Assembly (NCBI RefSeq): GCF_009176305.1
Contig: NZ_BLAJ01000004.1
Location: 682,001-746,000, forward strand
Direction: 5' to 3'
Length of the DNA stretch: 64,000 nt
DNA from: Martinezella dioscoreae
Lineage (GTDB): Bacteria; Pseudomonadota; Alphaproteobacteria; Rhizobiales; Rhizobiaceae
Of this stretch, positions 17,311-25,089 are shown piece after piece. Each line of letters starts with the position of its first letter. Within the stretch, counting starts at the first letter, position 1. The notes beneath the pieces were generated by a model, which was not told the origin of the DNA, searched no databases, and saw only the letters and a program-made list of their open reading frames with translations. The position numbers and the translations under genes were made by a program.

Positions 17311-18353
17311 GCAAGCGCCTCGTCTTTATGGCTGATGTCCGAGGCAAGTGCCTTGTCCAGGACCTTCTGTATGTTTGCCGCGCGGCGGAAGGAGGGTTCC
17401 TGAGTCTTACCCATTCTGACGGCCTGAACGAAGCGCTGGTAGTTCGTCTCAACGTCATCAAAGTGGATATCACACCAGGTCGCCGTGTGAACGTCTTCGC
17501 CGAGACAGGCGCGGAGCGTCGATTTTCCTGTGTCGTAGATCATCTCGATCGAACCGGTCTCGCCGTAAACTCTCAAGCGCAGTTGGTCCATCTGCCCGGC
17601 GGCGGTGCGCGTCGCCTGAATCGTGCCGATCGCTCCGGTCGTGAAGTCGACATTCATCGTGAAGCTGTCATTCGCATCGAGATCATATTCGCCGATCTTG
17701 TCGCCCGGCGCCTTGCTGAAGGTCTTCAGCCGCGCGAAAACATGAGCGACGTCAAGTCCGGACCCATAGGACGCGAAGTCGACGATATGGATGCCGATGT
17801 CGCCGAGCGCGCCGTTCGAGCCATGCTTCCTGCTGAGGCGCCACAGCCACTTGCTCTCCGATTTCCAATCTCCCCAATGCCGGCCAACGAGCCAACTCTG
17901 CAGATGAGAGGCTTCGACATGCCTCACCTCGCCGATCTCGCCGGCGAGCACCATCTGCCGGCCCTTCTGCAAGGCAGGCGAATTGCGATAGGTGAAATTC
18001 ACCATGCCCACCTTGCCGGCTTTCTCGATAGCCTCGGTCATTTCCATCGCCTTGGTCGCGTCTGTCGCAAGAGGCTTTTCGCAGAAGACATGCTTGCCGG
18101 CAGCAATCGCCTGCAGCGTCGTCGGGTGGTGAACAGCGTCAGGCGTTACGTTGGCGACGGCATCGAACTCGCCCCAGGCGAGCGCTTCCTCAAGCGAGCC
18201 GAAACGATTGGGGATGGCGTGTTCCGAGCAAAAGGCAGCCAGCCGCTCGGGAACGACGTCAACGCCGCCCACGACGCTGACGCCTTCGATCTCCTTGAAA
18301 CTTGCCGCATGTTTGTTGGCCATTCCGCCAGTGCCGAGAATGAGTAGGCGCAT
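17307..18353 (-). CDS. Gfo/Idh/MocA-family oxidoreductase
   Basis: The product has 348 residues from the start MRLLILGTGGMANKHA, preceded by GGAGG at correct spacing; a start four codons upstream is less favoured. The N-terminal Rossmann fold has LGTGGMANKH. The central motif HVFCEKPLATDATKA contains the EKP signature of inositol/glucose-fructose dehydrogenases, and a C-terminal beta-sheet domain follows. It oxidises a sugar, inositol or glycoside hydroxyl with NAD(P). It is divergent from the sugar ABC operon (275 bp apart) and most likely works on the imported sugar together with the isomerase at 23074. Confidence 0.9.
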   Translation of the reverse strand: MRLLILGTGGMANKHAASFKEIEGVSVVGGVDVVPERLAAFCSEHAIPNRFGSLEEALAWGEFDAVANVTPDAVHHPTTLQAIAAGKHVFCEKPLATDATKAMEMTEAIEKAGKVGMVNFTYRNSPALQKGRQMVLAGEIGEVRHVEASHLQSWLVGRHWGDWKSESKWLWRLSRKHGSNGALGDIGIHIVDFASYGSGLDVAHVFARLKTFSKAPGDKIGEYDLDANDSFTMNVDFTTGAIGTIQATRTAAGQMDQLRLRVYGETGSIEMIYDTGKSTLRACLGEDVHTATWCDIHFDDVETNYQRFVQAVRMGKTQEPSFRRAANIQKVLDKALASDISHKDEALA

Positions 18354-18522
18354 CTGATCCTCCATAGATGTCAGGTTTGGCTATTTTCATAGCCGGGGAA
18401 AAACCTCACTGCCCACCGCGGATATCCGCGATGGCTCGACTGTTTCGAGATCGGGAAATGCGGCCTGAGGCCGCTAGCTGCTGTCGAATGTCACCAGCAT
18501 CTCAATCCTCCCGAGCTGCGAC

Positions 18523-18550
18523 TTGACATCAAACCAAAGTAACTTAATCT
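18523..18550 (+). promoter_or_regulatory. Candidate sigma-70 promoter of sugar operon
   Basis: TTGACA (18523-18528) is followed after 16 bp by TAATCT (18545-18550), about 80 bp before the binding-protein start. The AT-rich segment around the -10 (18541-18557) differs from its GC-rich surroundings and could hold an operator for one of the ROK regulators. Confidence 0.55.
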
Positions 18551-18628
18551 AATTAATGCAGCATGGAAATGAGGAGCGGTCAACTGGCCACCATGTTGTA
18601 TCCGTTCAAAATGGGGAGGAGACCCATC

Positions 18629-19927
18629 ATGAAGAGAGCGTTCGTCAGCGCGCTAGCGCTGAGCACGATGTTGTTTTCAGTGCCTGCCGCATTTGCCCAA
18701 GAACTGGCGACAAAGGACAGGATAGGCCTTGCCGACGCGCCGAAAACACTCACTGTCCGGCTCACGAACGATAGTCCGAACAATGCCGATCCGGCGATCG
18801 CCGAGGGCTATCGGAAACTCTTCATCGACTTCATCAAGAAGCATCCCGACTGGAAGCTGCAGATGCAGTTCATGTCAGCCGATATCGGCACGGAGCAGGC
18901 AAAAATGCTCGAACAGGCAAAGGCTGGCAATGCTCCGGATTGCGCCGCCGTCGATTCCTTCGTCCTCTCGCAATTCATGGTCAACCATGTGCTCGCCGAC
19001 TTCACCCCCTATTTCTCGAAGGACGAAGTCGCGGATCTCTTCCCCTTCATCCGCAACGGCATCACCGACAAGGATCAGACGATCCGTGCCTGGTGGTGGG
19101 ATACCGACCTTCGCGTCCTCTACCGCAACAAGTCCATTGTCCCCGATGCACCACAGACCTGGGACGACCTGAAGAAGGCCGGTATCGCCTCCGTCAAGGA
19201 AGGCATGGAGGGCATCCTCTTCAACGCCGCCCGCTATGAGGGTTCGACCTTCGACTGGCTCGCCAATTACTGGGCGCTCGGCGGCAAGCTCGTCGACGAT
19301 ACCGGCAAGCCGGTTTTCGGTGAGGATGAAAACAAGGAGAAGTTCCTCAAGGCGCTGACCTATTACAAGGATCTCGTCGATTCCGGTGCCGCGCCCAAAC
19401 GGGTGACGACGATCGGCAACTATGATGATCTGAACGCGGCCGCGGCTGCCGGAACGACCGCGCTTTTCATCGGCGGCAATTGGCAGCTCGCCCAGTTGAA
19501 GGCAACGCTGGATCCGGACGAATTCGCCAACTGGACCTTCTCTCCGATCCCCGGCCCGACGGCAGATAAGCGCTCGACCGGCACGGGCGGCTGGACGATC
19601 GCCTCCTTCAGCAAGGATAAAGACAAGGTCGAGATGTGCGCCAACCTCGCGCGCGACATCTATATGGGGCCGGGCAACGCGCTTCAGCAGCAATTGCCGA
19701 CGCGCAAATCGCTCTTCGACAAATATGAGGTTTTCGCGACCGAAGCCAACAAGACCTTCGCCGACGCGCTCGCCAACGGCCAGGCCCGTCCGGGCGCGCC
19801 GATCTATCCGGAGATCTCCAACCAGATCCAGATCATGATGGGCGACGTCCTGTCGGGAACCAAGCAGCCGGAAGAAGCCCTTAACGCGGCATTCAAGGCG
19901 ACGATGGAGGCTTACAAGCGTCTCTAA
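18629..19927 (+). CDS. Sugar ABC transporter, family 1 solute-binding protein
   Basis: The product has 432 residues from the start MKRAFVSALALSTMLF, preceded by GGGGAGGAG; the open frame extends 22 codons upstream without a better start. The signal peptide ends near AAFA-QE. The mature part has the family 1 features TLTVRLTNDSPNNADPAIAE near the N-terminus, a central WWWDTDLRVLYRNKS and FIGGNWQLAQLK. It binds a carbohydrate in the periplasm for the permeases encoded at 19995 and 20921. The ligand is unknown; the dehydrogenase and isomerase neighbours point to a modified monosaccharide or inositol-like compound. Confidence 0.92.
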   Translation: MKRAFVSALALSTMLFSVPAAFAQELATKDRIGLADAPKTLTVRLTNDSPNNADPAIAEGYRKLFIDFIKKHPDWKLQMQFMSADIGTEQAKMLEQAKAGNAPDCAAVDSFVLSQFMVNHVLADFTPYFSKDEVADLFPFIRNGITDKDQTIRAWWWDTDLRVLYRNKSIVPDAPQTWDDLKKAGIASVKEGMEGILFNAARYEGSTFDWLANYWALGGKLVDDTGKPVFGEDENKEKFLKALTYYKDLVDSGAAPKRVTTIGNYDDLNAAAAAGTTALFIGGNWQLAQLKATLDPDEFANWTFSPIPGPTADKRSTGTGGWTIASFSKDKDKVEMCANLARDIYMGPGNALQQQLPTRKSLFDKYEVFATEANKTFADALANGQARPGAPIYPEISNQIQIMMGDVLSGTKQPEEALNAAFKATMEAYKRL

Positions 19928-19939
19928 CGATTGTGATCG

Positions 19940-19965
19940 CGGCAACGCCCGCGCGGGCGTTGCCG
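19940..19965 (+). promoter_or_regulatory. Intercistronic palindrome after binding-protein gene
   Basis: A 26-nt perfect palindrome (13-base arms, CGGCAACGCCCGC and its complement) starts 12 nt after the binding-protein stop and 29 nt before the permease start. As RNA it would form a very stable hairpin. It is suited to blocking 3' exonuclease decay and keeping binding-protein transcripts in excess. No T-run follows. Confidence 0.7.
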
Positions 19966-19994
19966 ACAGTGTCAAACCCGGACAGAGAAGCCCA

Positions 19995-20924
19995 ATGACC
20001 CCAATCGCCATCGAGGCTGCCAGCCGGCCGCACAGCAGATCGTTCATGCGCCGTTTCGCCGGGGCGCCGCTACCCTGGATCATGCCCGTGATCATCGTCA
20101 TCGGCATCTTCTATCTCTATCCGGTCATCGACGTGTTCCGTCTGTCCTTCACCAATGCGACGCTGATCGGCGACAATCAGGATTATACGCTCGCTTCTAT
20201 CGCGAACATGCTGAGTTCGCCGCAGCTGCCCGACATTCTCTGGGCGACCCTCGTCTTCGTCGGCGGCAGCGTCATCGGCCAGCAGATCCTCGGCCTTGCC
20301 GTCGCCGTCGTTGTCGTTCGCGGCGAAAAGCGCGGTCTGTTCGGCACGACGATACTCAGAACCACGGCGCTCATCGCCTGGGTCGTGCCCGGCATCGCCG
20401 GCGGCATCATCTGGCAGATGCTATTTTCGGAAGCACCCTACGGCGCGCTGAACAGCATCTTACGGCTCATGCACCTGCCGACGGTCGCCTGGCTTTCCGA
20501 TCCCGCCATCGCGCCCTGGTCAGCCCTGATCTCGAACATCTGGCGCGGAACGGCCTTCTCGATGGTCGTCATGTATGCCGCGTTGAAGGCAATCGATCCC
20601 TCGCTCTACGAAGCGGCGGAAGTGGATGGCGCGACGGGCCCGCAGCAGTTCTTCTTCATCACCATCCCGCAGCTGCGCGCGGCCATCCTCGTCAACATGA
20701 TCCTTATTACCATCATGACGCTGAACACTTTCGACGCGATCATCACGCTGACGGGCGGCGGCCCTGGCCGCGCCACCGAAGTCATATCGCTCTATGTCTT
20801 CAATATCGTCTTCCGCAATTATGACCTGTCCGGGGGCAGCGTGCTTTCCGTGCTGATGCTCATCATCAGCCTCGGGCTAGCCGTCATCTATGCATCGTTC
20901 CTGCCGAAGGAGGATGAACGATGA
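19995..20924 (+). CDS. Sugar ABC transporter permease, MalF/UgpA-like
   Basis: The product has 309 residues. A short cytoplasmic N-terminus precedes the first membrane segment (WIMPVIIVIGIFYLYPV), followed by VFRLSFTNATL, typical of sugar permeases. The EAA cytoplasmic loop reads LYEAAEVDGATGPQQFFFIT, and TLTGGGPGRATEVISLYVF is the usual periplasmic hallmark. The stop overlaps the next start (ATGA). Confidence 0.94.
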   Translation: MTPIAIEAASRPHSRSFMRRFAGAPLPWIMPVIIVIGIFYLYPVIDVFRLSFTNATLIGDNQDYTLASIANMLSSPQLPDILWATLVFVGGSVIGQQILGLAVAVVVVRGEKRGLFGTTILRTTALIAWVVPGIAGGIIWQMLFSEAPYGALNSILRLMHLPTVAWLSDPAIAPWSALISNIWRGTAFSMVVMYAALKAIDPSLYEAAEVDGATGPQQFFFITIPQLRAAILVNMILITIMTLNTFDAIITLTGGGPGRATEVISLYVFNIVFRNYDLSGGSVLSVLMLIISLGLAVIYASFLPKEDER

Positions 20925-21763
20925 GCAGGCGCACCGGCACGCGCTTCGGCGATTTTCTGAGCTATCTCTTCATGCTGGCGATGTTCGTCTTCTTCGCCGG
21001 CCCCCTCACCTACCTGCTGTCGATGGCGCTGCGCGACAAACGCGAAATCTATCGCGGCGTGGCGCGTTATATCCCGCACAACCCAACGATCGACAATTTC
21101 ATCACCGTGCTTAATAACAGCTACTTCCCGCTCTATCTCTGGAACGGCTTGAAGCTCGCGGCTCTGAGCGGCTTCGGCGTTCTGATCGTCGCCATGCCCG
21201 CGGCCTACGCCTTCTCGCGCTTCCAGTTCCGGGGCAAGGGCCTGTCGATGATGGGGCTTCTGCTCTTTCAGATGATCTCGCCGCTGGTCATCATGGTGCC
21301 GCTCTATCGCTATATGAACCGCCTTGGCCTGCTCGATACGCATTTCGCCGTGACGATGGTCTATATCGCGCTCGGCGTGCCGCTCGCGACATGGCTTCTG
21401 AAGAGCACGGTGGACGGCATTCCGCGCAGCCTCGACGAAGCCGCGATGATCGACGGATGCAACCGTTTCTCCGTGTTCTGGCGGATCGTGCTGCCGCTGT
21501 CGGCACCGGGCATCGCCTCCGTCTTCATCATCACAGTCATTGCCGGCTGGTCGCAATTTCTGGTGCCTTTTCTGCTGCTCACGCAAAACAATTTGATGCC
21601 GATCGGCGTCGGGATCTTTAATTTCCGTGGCATGCAAACCGACTCGTCCATCCAGCTGCTGGCGGCCGCCTGCCTCATCTCCGTCGTACCGGCGATCGTG
21701 GCATTCCTGTCGCTGCAACGGCTGATCCTTGGCTCCATGACCAGCGGCTCGGTGAAGGGGTGA
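20921..21763 (+). CDS. Sugar ABC transporter permease, MalG/UgpE-like
   Basis: The product has 280 residues, translationally coupled through ATGA. Six membrane segments are apparent, from YLFMLAMFVFFAGPL onward. The EAA loop is RSLDEAAMIDGCNRFSVFWR. The C-terminal part ends LQRLILGSMTSGSVKG, a typical MalG-type ending. It pairs with the upstream permease and uses the ATPase encoded at 23950. Confidence 0.94.
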   Translation: MSRRTGTRFGDFLSYLFMLAMFVFFAGPLTYLLSMALRDKREIYRGVARYIPHNPTIDNFITVLNNSYFPLYLWNGLKLAALSGFGVLIVAMPAAYAFSRFQFRGKGLSMMGLLLFQMISPLVIMVPLYRYMNRLGLLDTHFAVTMVYIALGVPLATWLLKSTVDGIPRSLDEAAMIDGCNRFSVFWRIVLPLSAPGIASVFIITVIAGWSQFLVPFLLLTQNNLMPIGVGIFNFRGMQTDSSIQLLAAACLISVVPAIVAFLSLQRLILGSMTSGSVKG

Positions 21764-21803
21764 GGCCGGTTTGCGCGTGCCAGACTGATAAGGAATCCCG
21801 AGG

Positions 21804-23042
21804 ATAAACCAACCGACCGGTGTCAAACTGTCTCCCGACCTGACGGGAGCCAATGTCGAGGATGCGGGCGAGCACAATCGAGGCGTCGTTCTGCGTTGCA
21901 TCCATCGGCAAGCGCCGATTTCGCGCGCCGAAATCGCCCGGCAGACCGGCTTCACCAAGCCGGCGATCGCCCGCATCGTCGATCGCCTGCTCGACGAAGG
22001 CCTGATCATAGAAGCCCGGCGGCGCCATGGTCTGAGGGGACAGCCGGCGATCGAGCTTGAGATCAACCCCGACGCCTTCTTCGCGATCGGCATCAACATC
22101 GATCGCGACCATTTGACGATCCTTGCCGTCGATGCCGTCGGCAACGTGCGCGCCCGCGTCCACCACGAAAAGCGCTACATCCTGCCGGGCGAATTCATGC
22201 AGCTGACCGCCGATGCGATCTCGCATTTCCAGCGCAGCCGCCTGATCGACGATGCCCATCTGGCGGGTATCGGACTCGCGATGCCGGACTGGCTCGGCGA
22301 GATCGACTTCCTGGGCAAGCCCGATAATTATGGGGAGTGGATGGAATTCGACGTGCGCGCCGCATTGGAGAACCTGACGCAGCATCCCGTCTTCATCGAG
22401 AATGAAACGAATGCGGGAGCGCTTGCGGAGCTGGACTACGGGCTTGGAGCGGAAAGCCGTAGCTTCTTCTATATCGCGATCAATGCGTGCCCCGGCGGCG
22501 GGCTCGTGCTCGACGGCGCCGGCCATCGCGGCGCCATGGGCCTGAGCGGCGAGATCGGCTGGCTGCCAATCGCCGATCCGCGCCACAGGGGAGGCCAGAA
22601 AGTCGAGCTTCTCGGCGAAATATTCTCGCTCTTCTTCCTCTACAAATTCTTGGGCGAACACGGCATCAAGGCAAGCGTGCCCTCGGACCTCCTCACGCTG
22701 GATGCCCGTGGCAGAAAATTGGCCTCCCAATGGCTGAAGGGGATGAGCGCGCATCTGGCCGTCGCGGTCAAGCACATCGGCATGATCGTCGATCCCGATG
22801 CCATCATCCTGGGCGGCCGCTTGCCCATCCGCATGATCGATGAACTGCTGCGCTATGTCCACGAGCACCTCGATATGGAGGATACGGCGCTGCCATCGAT
22901 CCACCGTGCCTCGCTCGGAGAGGACGCCTGCGCGATCGGCGCCGCGGCAATGCCGATGGCGGCAGCCCTCATGCTCGCCTCGGCCGACGAGGTCCAGCGC
23001 ACGCGTTCACCACTCAAATTCATGGACCGCCTGAACAATTGA
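21804..23042 (+). CDS. ROK-family regulator with no canonical start codon (start shown is ATA)
   Basis: A standard start appears only at TTG 22113, but the same frame stays open back to the stop at 21789-21791. The extra codons encode a clear winged helix-turn-helix (SRAEIARQTGFTKPAIARIV, then RLLDEGLI) needed by a ROK regulator. No ATG, GTG or TTG exists in that extension. AAGGA at 21790-21794 lies 9 nt before ATA at 21804, which then reads NQPTGVKLSPDL; CTG at 21828 is another choice. The full product would have about 412 residues. Either a rare start is used, the original ATG mutated to ATA, or a base is wrong. The sensor domain contains the expected ENETNAGALAELDYG and AMGLSGEIGWLP motifs. 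Confidence 0.75.
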   Translation: MNQPTGVKLSPDLTGANVEDAGEHNRGVVLRCIHRQAPISRAEIARQTGFTKPAIARIVDRLLDEGLIIEARRRHGLRGQPAIELEINPDAFFAIGINIDRDHLTILAVDAVGNVRARVHHEKRYILPGEFMQLTADAISHFQRSRLIDDAHLAGIGLAMPDWLGEIDFLGKPDNYGEWMEFDVRAALENLTQHPVFIENETNAGALAELDYGLGAESRSFFYIAINACPGGGLVLDGAGHRGAMGLSGEIGWLPIADPRHRGGQKVELLGEIFSLFFLYKFLGEHGIKASVPSDLLTLDARGRKLASQWLKGMSAHLAVAVKHIGMIVDPDAIILGGRLPIRMIDELLRYVHEHLDMEDTALPSIHRASLGEDACAIGAAAMPMAAALMLASADEVQRTRSPLKFMDRLNN

Positions 23043-23073
23043 ATTGGCCCCCGCGGCCGCAGGGAGGATTTTG

Positions 23074-23928
23074 ATGAGGATCGGTTTTTATACGTCGACA
23101 TTCAACGACAGGCCCTTCGAGGAGGTGGTGGATTTCGCCGCCTCCGCCGGTTTCGATGCGATCGAGATCGATGTCCGCGGCCATATCAAGACGCCGGACA
23201 AGGTACGAGCGGCGGTCGCTCTTGCCCGCGACCGCAACCTCTTCGTCTCCTCGATCGCCTTTTTCGGCAATCAGCTCGATGCCGATCGCGGCAAACGCGG
23301 CGAACTTCGAACCATCACCGAGGAATTCGCCGACGCGATCGGCGAAGCGGACGTGCCGATCTTCATTATCTTTCCCGGTCGCGACGACAGCGCCGACGAG
23401 GATGCCAACTATGAAGATTTCGCCGACTTCGCCAACCGGCTGATCGCCAGGACGACGTCGAGCGGGTTGATCTTTGCGATCGAGAACTGGCCCGGCCCCA
23501 AGGACAATTTCATCGGCACCACGCCGAAAGGCTGGCAAGAGCTCTTCAAACGAATTCCCGACAAACGCTTCGGCCTTGAATTCGACCCTTCCCATCTCAT
23601 CCGCATCGGCGTCGATCCCTATGTCGCCATGGATGCGGTCAAGGATCGCATCGCCATCCTTCATGCCAAGGATACCGCGATCGATGCGGCCGTTCAGCAG
23701 GCGGTCGGCTATCATGGCAAGGGGTGGTGGCAATACAAGTTGCCGGGCCATGGACTTCTCAACTGGCCGCGCTTCCTGCGTCAGGCGCGCGCCAATGGCT
23801 TTGACGGCACGCTTTCGATCGAGCACGAGGATACGGCTTTCGGTTGGCCGGGCAAGGATCTTGCTCAACGCAAGGAAGGCGAGCGCCTCGGCCTTGCCTA
23901 TCTCCGAAAGGTCTTGAACGGGCTTTGA
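23074..23928 (+). CDS. Sugar phosphate isomerase/epimerase-family TIM-barrel protein
   Basis: The product has 284 residues from the start MRIGFYTSTFNDRPFEE, preceded by GGGAGGA. It belongs to the xylose-isomerase-like TIM-barrel family (PF01261). Visible features are FAIENWPGP, where the Glu is a likely metal ligand, GLEFDPSHLIRIG (Asp and His ligands), AILHAKDT, and SIEHEDTAFGW near the C-terminus. It probably isomerises or epimerises the sugar, or the keto-sugar made by the dehydrogenase at 17307. It lies within the ABC operon, between the ROK regulator and the ATPase. Confidence 0.9.
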   Translation: MRIGFYTSTFNDRPFEEVVDFAASAGFDAIEIDVRGHIKTPDKVRAAVALARDRNLFVSSIAFFGNQLDADRGKRGELRTITEEFADAIGEADVPIFIIFPGRDDSADEDANYEDFADFANRLIARTTSSGLIFAIENWPGPKDNFIGTTPKGWQELFKRIPDKRFGLEFDPSHLIRIGVDPYVAMDAVKDRIAILHAKDTAIDAAVQQAVGYHGKGWWQYKLPGHGLLNWPRFLRQARANGFDGTLSIEHEDTAFGWPGKDLAQRKEGERLGLAYLRKVLNGL

Positions 23929-23949
23929 AGCTATCCGGGAGGATGGAAA

Positions 23950-25011
23950 ATGGCACATGTCAGAGTGAACAATGCGCGCAAGGATTATGGCGCGTTCAAA
24001 GCGATCAAGGGCGTATCGGTCGATATCCGCGACGGCGAGTTCGTCGTGCTCGTCGGCCCCTCGGGCTGCGGAAAATCCACGCTGCTCAGAATGATCGCCG
24101 GCCTGGAGGGGATCACCTCGGGCGATATCCAGATTGGCAAGCACATCGTCAACGACCTCGCGCCGAAGGATCGCGATATCGCGATGGTCTTCCAGAACTA
24201 CGCGCTTTATCCGCATATGACGGTCGCGAAGAACATGGGTTTCTCCTTGCGGCTGAAGCGAATGCCGAAGGCGGAAATCGATCAGCGCGTCGGCAATGCC
24301 GCGAAAATCCTCGGGCTTGAAAATCTTCTCGAACGGTATCCGAAGCAACTTTCCGGCGGCCAGAGGCAGCGCGTTGCCATGGGCCGCGCGATCGTGCGCG
24401 ACCCCGCCGTCTTCCTCTTCGACGAGCCTCTATCGAATCTCGATGCGAAGCTTCGCGTTCAGATGCGATCCGAAATCAAGGAAATGCACCAGCGACTACA
24501 GACCACCACCATATACGTCACCCACGATCAGATCGAAGCGATGACCATGGCCGACAAGATCGTCGTCATGAAGGACGGCCTGATCGAGCAATCCGGATCG
24601 CCGCTTGAGCTTTATGACCGGCCGGTCAATCTCTTCGTCGCAGGCTTCATCGGTTCTCCCGCGATGAATTTCATCAAGGGCAGCATGACGAACACCGGTT
24701 TCCGCACCACCGACGGGCTTATCCTGCCGAGCGAACAATATCCGCCGACTGCCGTAACCTATGGCATTCGCCCCGAGGATATCAAGCTGGTGGCAGACGG
24801 TATCGAGGTGGAGACAATCGTCGTCGAACCGACGGGATCCGAAACGATGGTGATTGCCCGCCTCGGCACGCAGACAGTCACCTGCGTGTTCCGTGAGCGG
24901 ATCAGGGCCGCGCCAGGCGATACCTTGCGCATCGCTCCGGCTCATAACGCCGTCCATCTCTTCGACGAAAATGGGCAGCGTATCGCCGATGGAGGTAGTC
25001 CGAGCCACTAA
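23950..25011 (+). CDS. Sugar ABC transporter ATPase, MalK/UgpC-like
   Basis: The product has 353 residues, start MAHVRVNNARKDYG, with GGGAGGAT upstream. It has Walker A GPSGCGKST, signature LSGGQRQRVAMGRAI, Walker B VFLFDEPLSNLDAKL and the H-loop in YVTHDQIEAMTMADK. The C-terminal regulatory OB-like domain (GIRPEDIKLV, TGSETMVIARLG) is present, as in MalK and UgpC. It is the last gene of the sugar operon, which ends near the hairpin at 25052-25077. Confidence 0.95.
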   Translation: MAHVRVNNARKDYGAFKAIKGVSVDIRDGEFVVLVGPSGCGKSTLLRMIAGLEGITSGDIQIGKHIVNDLAPKDRDIAMVFQNYALYPHMTVAKNMGFSLRLKRMPKAEIDQRVGNAAKILGLENLLERYPKQLSGGQRQRVAMGRAIVRDPAVFLFDEPLSNLDAKLRVQMRSEIKEMHQRLQTTTIYVTHDQIEAMTMADKIVVMKDGLIEQSGSPLELYDRPVNLFVAGFIGSPAMNFIKGSMTNTGFRTTDGLILPSEQYPPTAVTYGIRPEDIKLVADGIEVETIVVEPTGSETMVIARLGTQTVTCVFRERIRAAPGDTLRIAPAHNAVHLFDENGQRIADGGSPSH

Positions 25012-25051
25012 TCGTGGCTCCGGGTCAATTGCCAACGGCCATCTTTTACGG

Positions 25052-25077
25052 CAGGCCCAGCTTTGACGCTGGGCCTG
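25052..25077. terminator. Hairpin between convergent sugar operon and RND operon
   Basis: CAGGCCCAGC (25052-25061) pairs perfectly with GCTGGGCCTG (25068-25077) across a 6-nt loop. It lies 41 nt after the ATPase stop and 12 nt before the end of the convergent pump gene. It could serve both directions, although neither side has a long T-run. Confidence 0.6.
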
Positions 25078-25089
25078 TATGCATGATGA

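Noticed and set aside
22113..23042. ROK protein starting at TTG 22113, annotated as a kinase
   Set aside because: Upstream codons in the same frame encode a clear winged helix-turn-helix, so the gene is longer and a regulator.
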